Position numbers and translations under genes: made by a program. The notes beneath the pieces were generated by a model. That model was not told the DNA's origin. It made no database searches and saw only the letters and a list, made by a program, of their open reading frames with translations. 64,000 nt of DNA from the NCBI GenBank assembly GCA_963813415.1, contig CAWEYW010000010.1, forward strand, positions 186,001 to 250,000. The letters run 5' to 3'. Shown here piece after piece: positions 1 through 8,162 of the stretch (positions are counted from its first letter, which is position 1; every line of letters begins with the position of its first letter). The DNA is from CAIWHR01 sp963813415 (GTDB taxonomy: Bacteria; Pseudomonadota; Gammaproteobacteria; Burkholderiales; Casimicrobiaceae).

Positions 1-6
1 CGGTAC

Positions 7-771
7 ATGGCTGCTCTAGGAACTCCAGCGCTCATCCGATGGCAGAGCGATGAGGCGCATCGCGAATTGGCCATGAAACGCAGCATGCAGGTAATTGCAG
101 ATCCTTGGGGCAGCGAGCTTTCGCCAGTCAGTGTATCTCGTGAGTTTGGATTCTTGAGAGACTTTTGGAACCTGTTCCAAGAGTGCATCCAGTCATGTCA
201 GACACTTGACCTTGTGCGAGACCTTGCATCCAAGTCTGCGGAATCCATCGAGCCCGAACGACATACAGCCACCATCACCTTCTGGATGGAGAGCTACTTG
301 AACGAGGTGTACATCTTCCGATGCCGGCTGCTTGATCTCATCAAGTTCATCCAGCGTCGGTACAGAAAAGACGCCGACTTCACCCAGTTCGTCACCGAAG
401 TAGGTGACTCGCTCGCACAGTTCGTGCAGGAGCAGTTGGCTCCCCTCATCAAGTACCGCGGCGCACACGTGCACGAACGACGTCATAGGGTGGCAGACCC
501 GCAGTTGGCGAAGCTAACCCTGCTAGATACGATGATTGAAGTTCTTGGCCACGCAGAGCTGGACGTGACGCGGAAGCAATCACGGGACGACGCAGCGGCT
601 TGGTTGCTCAAACAGGTTGGACACTACTCGGATTTGGCCTGGCACTTGTTTAACGAAGTGTGCCGTGGGTTTTCCGATGGAATTCTCCTTGATATTGACC
701 GGATAATCGTGCCCCTCCATCTCAAGGACAATCCCGGTGCGCTACACAATTTTAACCGATGTGACACATAG
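7..771 (+). CDS. Hypothetical helical protein with HEPN-like motif
   Basis: A 254-residue, mostly alpha-helical soluble protein with no signal peptide or membrane segment. I do not recognise a named family. A short stretch around residues 149-158 reads RGAHVHERRH, which fits the R-x4-H signature of HEPN ribonucleases (compare R-N-x-x-V-H), and it follows long amphipathic helices as expected for that fold. The reading frame lies at the window edge, so an earlier start is possible. It is followed by a membrane protein on the same strand 60 bp downstream. A HEPN-type RNase or toxin role is inference only. Confidence 0.6.
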   Translation: MAALGTPALIRWQSDEAHRELAMKRSMQVIADPWGSELSPVSVSREFGFLRDFWNLFQECIQSCQTLDLVRDLASKSAESIEPERHTATITFWMESYLNEVYIFRCRLLDLIKFIQRRYRKDADFTQFVTEVGDSLAQFVQEQLAPLIKYRGAHVHERRHRVADPQLAKLTLLDTMIEVLGHAELDVTRKQSRDDAAAWLLKQVGHYSDLAWHLFNEVCRGFSDGILLDIDRIIVPLHLKDNPGALHNFNRCDT

Positions 772-831
772 GGTCATGCAGCCAATCGCCTTCGGCGTCG
801 GTGAGTGCTGGCGTCACGCTGCACAAGCATC

Positions 832-1389
832 ATGACCAGCCCCTTCGAGCGTGACCTTCGAAAGGTCAGCGATCCATTGGCTGACGAGACCCGGCGCGTA
901 CGCAAGTCGCTCCTCGTGTGGTGCTTGATCGCCGTGGCTATAACCGTTGGCGGTCTTTTTCCATCGGAGATCACGACACTCGGCTTGAAGGTTACGCCCA
1001 CCAATCACGGTGTAATAGCGTTCCTGATCGCTGGAATCATCGCTTATCACGCAGCGGCGTTTCTAACCTATGCAGCCTCCGACTTCGCGCGGTGGTATCT
1101 CAACCATCGGAGCACTCAGTGGGAAGACGATGTCGCGAACTACGAAAGGTACAAAGCCGAGCTCCTCGTGAAAGCCAAGCTCAAAGACGAGGACAAGCGG
1201 TTCATGGAGGAGCACGAGCGCCGGCTTGGCTCCATTTGGCGCGGAGAGGCGTCTCGGATCCACACGCACGTCGAGAGGGCCATCCCGTACATATCGGGCG
1301 CTCGAGCGTTCGTTGAGTTCCTTGTACCCGTTCTTGCGAGCGTCGCCGCCGTCTGGCTTTCGCTGAGGTATGGATCCGTTGGCGGCTAA
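832..1389 (+). CDS. Small membrane protein of unknown function
   Basis: A 185-residue protein with two hydrophobic segments near residues 25-45 and 60-80, a charged cytoplasmic-looking middle (residues 90-145, rich in Glu/Lys/Arg) and a third hydrophobic segment at the C-terminus (about 160-178). The ATG at 832 is preferred over an in-frame GTG at 805 because the family-like N-terminus (MTSPFERDLRK) begins there. The layout resembles conserved hypothetical membrane proteins of proteobacteria, but I cannot name a function. It is convergent with the cyclase-like gene. Confidence 0.65.
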   Translation: MTSPFERDLRKVSDPLADETRRVRKSLLVWCLIAVAITVGGLFPSEITTLGLKVTPTNHGVIAFLIAGIIAYHAAAFLTYAASDFARWYLNHRSTQWEDDVANYERYKAELLVKAKLKDEDKRFMEEHERRLGSIWRGEASRIHTHVERAIPYISGARAFVEFLVPVLASVAAVWLSLRYGSVGG

Positions 1390-1642
1390 CCGCTTCTCTG
1401 AGATCGGCGACGCGCTCGAGATCGCCAAGCCGACCGAAGTCTGACCGGAGTGCCAGCAAATGCTCTCCCGACCAGGAGCGGCATGTGGCTTTGTCTGCGC
1501 CACGAGCGCCGGTGCCCGACTGCGCGATGGTCTAGTGCCGTTGCGAGTGAGGCGCCCAAAATCTGCCGCCAGTTTCTGAGCGGGCGAATGTTAGCAAGCA
1601 GACGATGTGGCGCCGCCGCTTTTGGGCGAATTTGCGAGTCGC

Positions 1643-2449
1643 TTATTCTGTTATGTTGCCGGGCGGCGGTTCGGCTTGCTGGGCCCGTTCCTCGGGTGGA
1701 ATGGATCGCACGATGCCGTTCTCAAGCATCCAGTCCAGCGCGTCCTGTGGCACGAGCGGCTCGTTCGCTTTCATCGCCCTCAATAGATCCAAGTACCAGT
1801 CGTACTTGGCCGCGTGTTCGGGATACATCGCTCTGCGAGCCGCTGCCTTGTTCCCGCCCGTTGTCCCCCAGTACATGCCAAACGGGTTGGCGATGGCCAT
1901 GCCCCGAAAGTGAAGCAAGGCCGTCGCGAACGGGCTGCCGTTCTGGAAGCGTGGAATCCAATACGGCATCGGAATCTGGATCTTCGTTGAAATCATGACA
2001 GCCGGAACGCTTACTTGATTCTCGATACGAACCGCCTCAACGAGAGCGTCGCTAACCACGAAGAGGTGACCATCGTGGCGTTGCTCCCAATACTTGCCGT
2101 AGGCGATCCCACCGCGAAGAAGAAAGTCGTGCATCGCGGCGAAGATTGACAAGTTCTGAATTACGCTGAGCAGCGGGGGCAGTTCATCACTGATCAGGAG
2201 CAGCGCGTCCGAGTACATCGTTAGCTTCACCTTGGCTGAGAATACCTCCTTCATATCTGACAGTAACTTCGTTAAGTCCGCGTACAGCGCGAGCGTGTGA
2301 TCGAAGTTCTCCTCTATCGCTCGCGAAAAGCCGAGAATGTCGCAGAAGCCGACATACTTTTGCTCCACGTCGCCCGGAATCTCGTGCCCTATTCGGGGTG
2401 AGATGCGCTTCGTCTTCTGTTTGGGCTTGGCCTGCGGCTTCTTCGCCAT
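1643..2449 (-). CDS. Class III nucleotidyl-cyclase-like protein
   Basis: A 268-residue protein. The chosen ATG at 2449 gives an AAGG ribosome-binding site 7 bp upstream and a basic N-terminal tail (MAKKPQAKPKQKTKR). The core matches the class III cyclase layout: CDILGFS with a first metal-type Asp, YSDALLLIS with a second Asp about 55 residues on, then LLRGGIAYG, then a VSDALVEAVRIEN stretch aligning with the N-x-A-x-R segment of cyclases. Many bacterial proteins share this DILGFS fold without known chemistry. It could be an active cyclase or an inactive relative. No cyclic-nucleotide-binding partner is adjacent. Confidence 0.65.
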   Translation of the reverse strand: MAKKPQAKPKQKTKRISPRIGHEIPGDVEQKYVGFCDILGFSRAIEENFDHTLALYADLTKLLSDMKEVFSAKVKLTMYSDALLLISDELPPLLSVIQNLSIFAAMHDFLLRGGIAYGKYWEQRHDGHLFVVSDALVEAVRIENQVSVPAVMISTKIQIPMPYWIPRFQNGSPFATALLHFRGMAIANPFGMYWGTTGGNKAAARRAMYPEHAAKYDWYLDLLRAMKANEPLVPQDALDWMLENGIVRSIPPEERAQQAEPPPGNITE

Positions 2450-2656
2450 GAGCAACCCTTCGCGCGAGGTGAATGCGAATAACGAAGGATAGCTGCGCAA
2501 GACCGGCTCCGATAGGTCTGGCATTGTCGCGAATGACGGCTTGGCTTTGTGCCAACAGGCTGCAATGGGTCGGCAGCGGGCGTCCGAATTCGGGTGCTCG
2601 CTGGACGCGAAATGCAACGCCAGCGTATCGCGATTGCCGTCGAGCCGATCCAGGGA

Positions 2657-3556
2657 TTAGGGTCGATGGATGTTGCGGCACGCCGGAAAGCGCGTGCACC
2701 CGAAGAACGCGTTGCCGGCGTGCACGCCCGAGCGGGCGATGCGGCGGATCATCGGCGCACCGCAACGATCGCAGGTGAAACTGCGCAGTGCCGGCTCCTG
2801 CCGGCCGTTCGCCCCGCTCGCCGCAACCGCTGCGACCGGTACCCGCGGCGCGGGTGAACGCGTTGACGCGCCGTCGTCCGTGACGGTGGTGGCGCTACCC
2901 GCTTCGCCGTGCGGCGACAAATCCAAGTGGGCCGCATCGACGAGCTGGATCTCCCGCCCGACGGCAAAGGCTTCAGCATCGGCGGTGAAGGCGCCGGAGG
3001 TCACCACGTAGGCGCCAGCGGCGCCGCGTGCCGCCATTACCCCGTAGAGCTCGCGCACCGTGGTGACCCCGACCCGGCGCGCACGCCAGTGCTTGCACTG
3101 CACGAGATAAGTGTCGCCGCCGCGGCGAAGGGTAAGGTCCACGCCGCCATCGGGTTGCGCCCCGCCTCCTTGCTCCACGGCAAAACCGCGGCGCCGGAAG
3201 TACTCCGCCACCAGGCGCTCGAAGCTCACCCAGGAAATGTCTGGCAGGGCTGTCGTGCCCTCACGCACCTGGTCGTGCAGCGTGCGCGCGTGGCGTCGCC
3301 GCAAGCCAGCGACCAGCGCGCCGCCGAGCAGCACCATGGGCACGACGTATTGCAGCACCGACCCCGCACTGCGCAGTGCCTGGATGATGATCGCGGCGCC
3401 GATGTCGGCCGGCTTCACCGCCGCCGGTACGGACAGCCACGTCAAAGCATGAAGACCGATCCCCGCCGCGAGCGCGAGCGAGGCGGCGACCGGAAGAGTG
3501 AGCCTGGTGCCGAGAGCGAGGAGCTCGTCGGCGAGATGGAGCTGGGAACGGGACAC
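2657..3556 (-). CDS. Membrane-anchored Mrr-type restriction nuclease with zinc ribbon
   Basis: A 299-residue protein in three parts. Two N-terminal transmembrane segments (about 17-40 and 60-85) are followed by an Mrr_cat PD-(D/E)xK domain (about 108-210) with GGVDLTLRR followed by YLVQCKHW, the classic D...Q-x-K core. The C-terminus is a topoisomerase-type zinc ribbon (CDRCGAPM then FFGCTRFPAC). The start is GTG. Mrr family enzymes cut modified or foreign DNA. The membrane anchor suggests action on DNA near the envelope, which is inference. It lies next to the ICE radC gene and may be accessory defence cargo. Confidence 0.85.
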   Translation of the reverse strand: MSRSQLHLADELLALGTRLTLPVAASLALAAGIGLHALTWLSVPAAVKPADIGAAIIIQALRSAGSVLQYVVPMVLLGGALVAGLRRRHARTLHDQVREGTTALPDISWVSFERLVAEYFRRRGFAVEQGGGAQPDGGVDLTLRRGGDTYLVQCKHWRARRVGVTTVRELYGVMAARGAAGAYVVTSGAFTADAEAFAVGREIQLVDAAHLDLSPHGEAGSATTVTDDGASTRSPAPRVPVAAVAASGANGRQEPALRSFTCDRCGAPMIRRIARSGVHAGNAFFGCTRFPACRNIHRP

Positions 3557-3909
3557 CGGGTTTTACCGAAGCTCTCGGATACCGCTCTATCGGCACGGGG
3601 CGAGGAGTCTTAAGGTCTTCGCTCATTCGCGCTCTGCCTCCCATGCAATGCCGTGCGACAAGACGTCACCGCGAACGGGTGATTCGGCGCCGGTCGGCGG
3701 GTTGCTCAAGCGTGATGAGCGGCGAAGCCCGCAAGGCGTGCGCATGGCTTTGGACTGCCTGTCGACTCACCGTACCACGCCGTTCTCGCCGTCAAGGGCT
3801 GCGCGCATTGCGCTTGCGTCCTGCGGCCGTGTTCCACCCCTGACTGCTTGCGCTGCGGCGTGCTGCGCCGGTCTCGGGCAATCCCGCCCGAACAGACCGG
3901 AGCACGATC
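3557..3909. other. 353-bp intergenic region upstream of radC
   Basis: Separates the divergent nuclease and radC genes. No credible gene is seen. A GGAG ribosome-binding site precedes the radC ATG. It is one of three long non-coding leaders (with 4443-4938 and 5282-5589) that each precede a single small ICE gene. Confidence 0.5.
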
Positions 3910-4419
3910 ATGTCGCAATCGACACAGCGTAATGAACCCAACGCACTTCTGGTGCGCGATGCCCATGGCGAATACCGCCTCGCCACTACCGACGAAGTAC
4001 TCCACGCCGCCCGTGACGCCCTGGCGCGCCGTGTTCGTCGCGGTACCGCACTCACTTCGCCCGGGCTCGTGCGCGACTTCCTGCGCACCAAGCTCGGTGC
4101 CCTCGAGCACGAAGTGTTCGCGGCGCTGCTGCTCGATTCGCAGAATCGCCTGATCCGTTACGTCGAGCTCTTCCGCGGTACGCTTGCCCAAACGAGCGTG
4201 TACCCCCGCGAGGTCGTCAAGACGGCGCTCACCGAGAACGCGGCGGCGATGATCTTCGCGCACAACCACCCCTCCGGCGTTGCTGAGCCGAGCCGTGCCG
4301 ACGAGCTGTTGACCCAGGCGCTGCGGCAGGCGCTGGCGCTCGTCGACGTGCGCGTGCTCGATCACTTGGTGGTCGCGGGTGCAGAAATTACGTCATTCGC
4401 AGAAAGGGGACTTCTCTAG
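3910..4419 (+). CDS. radC: RadC-like JAB-domain protein
   Basis: A 169-residue protein of the RadC/DUF2466 family. It has the JAMM metalloprotease-like signature HNHPSG near residue 117 with a downstream acidic residue (SRADE), and the usual ending of the mobile-element clade. It lacks the N-terminal helix-hairpin-helix of chromosomal RadC, which is normal for copies carried on ICEs and plasmids. The ATG is preceded by GGAG. The exact biochemical role of RadC proteins is unsettled; a DNA-repair role is disputed. A clear terminator follows the stop codon, so it is probably a single-gene transcript. Confidence 0.93.
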   Translation: MSQSTQRNEPNALLVRDAHGEYRLATTDEVLHAARDALARRVRRGTALTSPGLVRDFLRTKLGALEHEVFAALLLDSQNRLIRYVELFRGTLAQTSVYPREVVKTALTENAAAMIFAHNHPSGVAEPSRADELLTQALRQALALVDVRVLDHLVVAGAEITSFAERGLL

Positions 4420-4424
4420 CAACC

Positions 4425-4442
4425 GGGGCTTCGGCCCCTTTT
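4425..4442 (+). terminator. Intrinsic terminator after radC
   Basis: GGGGC-TTCG-GCCCC stem with a stable UUCG tetraloop followed directly by TTTT, starting 5 bp after the radC stop codon. This is a textbook factor-independent terminator. Confidence 0.9.
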
Positions 4443-4938
4443 GCATCGCGCAGCACTTATGGCGCGACACGGCGGCCGTTCCCGCGGCCGGTTCTACGCC
4501 CAGCTACGCTGCAGCGGGTTTGTGCTTTGTGCGCCCACTGCGACATTGCGCCGGAAGCACGCCGTCTTGGTCGCCTGCCGCGACTCGCGTGCTCACTCTC
4601 GAGGCCGATCGGCGCACGTGCGCGTCCGGCATGCCATTGAGATCTCCGGGCGATGTGCCGCGCGTCACGCCTGTTCCATCGAGGAGGACCGCGACGACGT
4701 GGCCTTGTTTAGCGGTGAACATGGCTTCGGTCGGCTGTCGCCTTCGGTCCCTGGCCGCAACCCTCGGCACAACGATTTTCCCCGGCGGTGCCGCCTTCCT
4801 CGCGCGCCAAAATCGCCGTGCCGCGTGGTCCTCCGCGTGCGCTGCGGTCACGAACGATGCGGCCGTCCCGTCCGGCGCCTTTCGCTTCACCGACAAGGCC
4901 GCGATGGGCGCGGACCTTGCACCTCGAAAGGAACCATC
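4443..4938. other. Long non-coding leader of the DUF736 gene
   Basis: About 496 bp with frames open on both strands but no convincing protein. It contains a GGCCG/CGGCC inverted repeat (near 4473-4490) and the 30-bp CTACGC element shared with the traG leader. A structured RNA or regulatory leader is possible but unproven. Confidence 0.45.
4491..4520 (+). repeat. CTACGC phased element, copy A
   Basis: A 30-bp segment matching 26 of 30 positions with 14828-14857 upstream of traG. CTACGC occurs at 4494 and 4504, one helical turn apart. Both copies end in AGCGGGTT. Likely a protein-binding or transfer-related site of the ICE. Confidence 0.5.
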
Positions 4939-5244
4939 ATGACGACGATAGGCAACTTCACCAAGCAGGAAGATGGCTTCAACGGCACGCTGCGGACGCT
5001 CACTCTCAACGTCAAGATCAAAATCGTCCCGATCAGCGAGCCCACCGAGAAGGGTCCGGACTACCGCGTCGTGGCCGGCGCGATGGACATCGGAGCGGCG
5101 TGGAAGCGTCACACCGCCAACAGCAAACACTACCTCTCGGTCAAGCTCGACGATCCGTCCTTTCCGGCGCCGGTCAATGCGCGGCTCGTCGATGCCGATG
5201 ATGGCACGCTGAATCTCTACTGGACGCGCCGTAGCGACGTATAG
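4939..5244 (+). CDS. DUF736 family protein
   Basis: A 101-residue small protein of the DUF736 family, typical of alpha- and gammaproteobacterial ICEs and plasmids. It starts MTTIGNFTKQEDGF and has a compact all-beta pattern ending in a LYWTRR motif. An AAGGAA ribosome-binding site sits 5 bp before the ATG. Function is unknown; genomic association is with ICE replication and transfer regions. A 9-bp-arm hairpin follows the stop codon. Confidence 0.93.
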   Translation: MTTIGNFTKQEDGFNGTLRTLTLNVKIKIVPISEPTEKGPDYRVVAGAMDIGAAWKRHTANSKHYLSVKLDDPSFPAPVNARLVDADDGTLNLYWTRRSDV

Positions 5245-5257
5245 CGCACGCGCGCGG

Positions 5258-5281
5258 CGCGCGGCTTCCACGAGCCGCGCG
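5258..5281 (+). terminator. GC-rich hairpin after the DUF736 gene
   Basis: Perfect 9-bp arms CGCGCGGCT and AGCCGCGCG with a 6-nt loop, 13 bp past the stop codon. No T-run follows, so it may be a rho-assisted terminator or an RNA-stabilising hairpin. Confidence 0.5.
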
Positions 5282-5589
5282 TCGCCTGCTCATATGTAAA
5301 CCGAGCGGTGAGCGCGACCACCCCTCGCGGTGGTGCAACCTGCCTTGGCACGGATGCCGACACGTGTGCCCGTCGCCCGCTGGGACGCGAGGTGCGCCCG
5401 TCGGAAGGTGCTGGTACGTGTCCCGCTCCGGGATCACTCGCAGCGGACGGCTGTGGATCCTGGCGGACGCTCGCTCGCCGTCAACCCCGGCCCGCACCAG
5501 ACCGTGTAGGGGTGTGACTGCGTCGCGCGATGAGCGTCCGCTCCTCAGCCGCCATTGCTCCGCTTCGGAGTGATCACCTGAGGAACGAC
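5282..5589. other. Non-coding leader of the DUF2958 gene
   Basis: About 308 bp without a credible gene. It ends with a hairpin-forming CTCCG-CTT-CGGAG sequence just before the GAGGAA ribosome-binding site, so translation of the next gene may be modulated by RNA structure. Confidence 0.4.
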
Positions 5590-5934
5590 ATGAAGCTCAT
5601 CACCAGCGAACAACGCACCAAGCTCCTCGAGAACGGCGCCGCGACGGCACGCGGCGAAGAACACGACCCCGTCCCAGTCGTGAAGCTCTTCACCCCTGAC
5701 GCCAACGCGACCTGGCTCCTGAGCGAGCTCGACCACGCCGACCCAGACCGCGCCTTCGGCCTCTGCGATCTTGGCTTGGGCTTTCCTGAGCTCGGTTACG
5801 TCTCCCTGCGCGAGCTCGAAGCGTTGCGCGGTCCGCTCGGGCTCGCCGTCGAGCGCGACCGGTACTTCATCGCGGACCGTCCGCTGAGCTGTTATGCGGA
5901 CGACGCACGAGGTGCGGGTGCGATCCGCACCTGA
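5590..5934 (+). CDS. DUF2958 domain protein
   Basis: A 114-residue DUF2958 protein (MKLITSEQRTKLLENG start, VVKLFTPDA, then ELGYVSLRELE). This family is found almost only on ICEs, plasmids and phage-like elements and has no established function. The ATG at 5590 is chosen because it carries a GAGGAA ribosome-binding site and the family N-terminus. It is convergent with the first LuxR gene, only 49 bp away. Confidence 0.93.
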   Translation: MKLITSEQRTKLLENGAATARGEEHDPVPVVKLFTPDANATWLLSELDHADPDRAFGLCDLGLGFPELGYVSLRELEALRGPLGLAVERDRYFIADRPLSCYADDARGAGAIRT

Positions 5935-5983
5935 GCATCGGTTCATGCCCTTGCTGGGGGGATCAGCGTCGCGGACGCGTCCC

Positions 5984-6850
5984 TCAGCCGGGGCACGGCT
6001 CCGTACCGCGCATCGCGCGCGCTGAAGCGACACCGCCCGACCGGCGAGCCGGCCCGGGGCAATCGCCGCGATGAACGATGCCTTCCGCCATCGCCATCGC
6101 AATGGCCTCCTGGCGGTTGGCGACGCCGAGCTTGGCTCGGGCGTGCGAAAAGTGCAGTTCTACCGTGCGCTCGCTGATGCCGAGCTTGGCCGCGATCTGC
6201 TTCGACGTATAGCCGTGCGCCGAGTAGGAGAGACAGCGCTTCTCCTGGGGACTCAGCGGTGCACCCCGAGAGCGCGGCGGCAGGCCGCGCTGTACCACAG
6301 TCTTCATGAACGTCTCGTGGAAATAAATGCCTAGCAAATAGAGGTCGCCCAAATTTCGCGCGATTTCGAACCGGCGCAGATCGTCGATCCTTGGCTGCTC
6401 CGAGTTGAAGGCAACGACCACATGGCCCGCCGCCGCATGAATCGCGAACGCGATACCGCTGCCAACGCCATGCGCCAAGGCATCGTCGAGGAAGACATTG
6501 GTGGCAGCCGACTGCCCGCGTTCGCTGTCCTGGTCCCAGAAGAAGGGCATGGCGCTGTCGAACGTATACAGCACCCGCGGATCGACTTCGATGTACGCAC
6601 GTTCGTCGTAGCGGGCTACCCATTGCTTGGGAAGCGTCGTAAATACGTAACTCATCGCTTCCTGACCCGGGCGCGGACTCAGGCTCGTCCCGTACATGAA
6701 CGAGTCGAAGCCGAGAATCCGGACGATGCTGGTGACGACGGGTTCGAGCGGGTCGCCGCGTTCGGCTGCAGCGACGAGCGGAGAGAGGACTTGCGGCAGA
6801 AAGCGCGCCCCGTCAAGCGTGATGTGCTCGGGGCCTAGGGTGTGCAACAT
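5984..6850 (-). CDS. LuxR-family regulator with autoinducer-binding domain (LuxR1)
   Basis: A 288-residue transcription factor. An N-terminal autoinducer-binding domain (about 20-180) keeps the ligand-pocket residues of TraR/LasR-type proteins: W77, Y81, D90-P91 and W105, with the correct 4-, 9- and 15-residue spacings. A GerE/LuxR helix-turn-helix lies at about 199-257. A 30-residue Pro/Arg-rich tail follows the HTH, longer than usual. No luxI synthase is in the window, so it behaves as a solo here. In the related ICEMlSym(R7A), TraR with AHL drives the excision activator FseA, and the fseA-like gene is nearby. A lux-box-like palindrome lies 86 bp upstream of its start. Confidence 0.93.
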   Translation of the reverse strand: MLHTLGPEHITLDGARFLPQVLSPLVAAAERGDPLEPVVTSIVRILGFDSFMYGTSLSPRPGQEAMSYVFTTLPKQWVARYDERAYIEVDPRVLYTFDSAMPFFWDQDSERGQSAATNVFLDDALAHGVGSGIAFAIHAAAGHVVVAFNSEQPRIDDLRRFEIARNLGDLYLLGIYFHETFMKTVVQRGLPPRSRGAPLSPQEKRCLSYSAHGYTSKQIAAKLGISERTVELHFSHARAKLGVANRQEAIAMAMAEGIVHRGDCPGPARRSGGVASARAMRGTEPCPG

Positions 6851-6935
6851 TGGACTTCCAGCGAATCAGCGGGCGGGCGCGCTGGGCGCTCGCCACAAAG
6901 CGCCTAATCGTAGAGCGGCGGCCGGCGTTCCGATA

Positions 6936-6951
6936 CTGGAGATTTCTCCAG
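6936..6951. promoter_or_regulatory. lux-box-like palindrome upstream of LuxR1
   Basis: CTGGAGATTTCTCCAG is a perfect palindrome with 7-bp arms and a 2-bp centre. It fits the CT-N12-AG core of lux/las boxes. It sits 86 bp upstream of the LuxR1 start, consistent with autoregulation. Assignment to a particular LuxR protein is inference. Confidence 0.6.
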
Positions 6952-7040
6952 CACCGCCGAACGCGGTATCTTCCCGAGTGCTGCCAAGTCCATGATCTGT
7001 AGAGGTGGCCCTATTATTGATCCACCCGTTAAGCCATGGG

Positions 7041-7060
7041 CCTTTGCACTTTCGTGCAGG
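7041..7060 (-). terminator. Tetraloop hairpin after LuxR2
   Basis: On the minus strand CCTGCAC-GAAA-GTGCA forms a 5-bp core stem with a GNRA-type loop, starting 6 bp after the LuxR2 stop codon. No T-run follows. Probable 3'-end hairpin; alternatively another short operator dyad. Confidence 0.4.
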
Positions 7061-7065
7061 CTGGG

Positions 7066-7857
7066 TCAGCGGGTGATCAGACCCCTGGTCAGCGCGACGG
7101 CAATGGCTTCCTGACGATTGGCGACCCCGAGCTTGCTGCGGATGGAGTCGAAATGGTGCTGCACCGTGCGCAGGCTGATGCCCAGCTTGATCGCGATGTC
7201 CTCGCCCGAGTTGCCGCGCGCCGCGAGCTGCAGACACTCGCGTTCCCGGGCCGAGATCCGCGCCCCTTCGAGATAGGGCGGCACCATCTTGTTGAGCACG
7301 CCGGCGACGAACAGCTCGTGGAAGTACATGGTGAAGAGCAGGATTTCCCCGAGCTCACGCGTGATCATCGCCCGGCGAACAGGGTCGTTCACGGTGGCCA
7401 CGGAGCTCAAGGAAAGCATCGCCATCCGTCCGCCCATGTCCCGTAGCGGACACACCACGCCGCTCGCCACGCCATAGCTCTTGATGACCTCGAGATAGTT
7501 GTCGACGACGGTCGATCGCCCACGGTAGGTGGTCTGATCCCACACGAGCGGCACCACGCTGTGCACCAGATCGGCAATCCGGGGATCGACTTCGATGTAC
7601 GCGCGCTCGTCATATAACTTGATGAGCTCGTCGGGCCACGTCGCGTAGACGAACTGCTGTGTTTCGGTGTTTGGCCGCAGGCTCAAGGTCACGGCATAGA
7701 GGAACCCGTCGAAACCGAAGCTCCTGGCGATCGCGAGCACGATGGGCGCGACGTCCTCGCCGTGGTGAGCGACCGCGAGCAGCGGCTGCACGACTTCCGG
7801 AACGTAGGCCGAACTGCGGAGGTTCGGCGTCGGGCCAAGCACGAGCGGCTGCAGCAT
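7066..7857 (-). CDS. LuxR-family regulator, second copy (LuxR2)
   Basis: A 263-residue paralogue of LuxR1 in tandem on the same strand, 215 bp upstream of it. The ligand domain retains Y82, D91-P92 and W106, but the canonical pocket tryptophan (W57 of TraR) is replaced by L78; a tryptophan occurs four residues earlier instead. The HTH is at about 200-258. The start has an AAGGA ribosome-binding site. Divergent from the fseA-like gene with a 388-bp shared control region. The pocket change suggests altered or lost AHL binding, as in LuxR solos that sense other molecules. Confidence 0.92.
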   Translation of the reverse strand: MLQPLVLGPTPNLRSSAYVPEVVQPLLAVAHHGEDVAPIVLAIARSFGFDGFLYAVTLSLRPNTETQQFVYATWPDELIKLYDERAYIEVDPRIADLVHSVVPLVWDQTTYRGRSTVVDNYLEVIKSYGVASGVVCPLRDMGGRMAMLSLSSVATVNDPVRRAMITRELGEILLFTMYFHELFVAGVLNKMVPPYLEGARISARERECLQLAARGNSGEDIAIKLGISLRTVQHHFDSIRSKLGVANRQEAIAVALTRGLITR

Positions 7858-8087
7858 GAGTTACGTTCCTTGGGGACTAGTGAGGACCCCCGGTCCTTTT
7901 GTTGGCGCTGGAGCGACGCATTGCGTCTGTCGTAGACGGCTTCGAGTGTAGCAACGCGGTGCGCTTTTCAACACTGTTGGAAGGTGCAGGGCGGCGGCGT
8001 GTCACACGCTGTCTGCGCGTCGCCGGAGGGCGACCATTGCTGCGCTGATCTCTCTGGCATGGCGGGCGTGCCGCGAACGAGATCGTT

Positions 8088-8101
8088 TGCAGGTTCCTGC
8101 A
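8088..8101. promoter_or_regulatory. Palindrome in luxR2-fseA control region
   Basis: TGCAGG-TT-CCTGCA, perfect 6-bp arms around a TT centre, the same centre as the palindrome at 6936-6951. Extended one helical turn it has TT-N12-AG, three of four lux-box anchor bases. Candidate LuxR operator. Confidence 0.45.
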
Positions 8102-8162
8102 GCCGCCATCGCTGCCCGCACGCCGCAAACCCGGAATTCCGCACTTACGGGAGCACGGGTTT

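Noticed and set aside
832..2449. Membrane protein plus cyclase-like protein as a Pycsar-type pair
   Set aside because: The two genes are convergent and 253 bp apart, and the membrane protein shows no cyclic-nucleotide-binding domain. No basis for calling an anti-phage signalling system.
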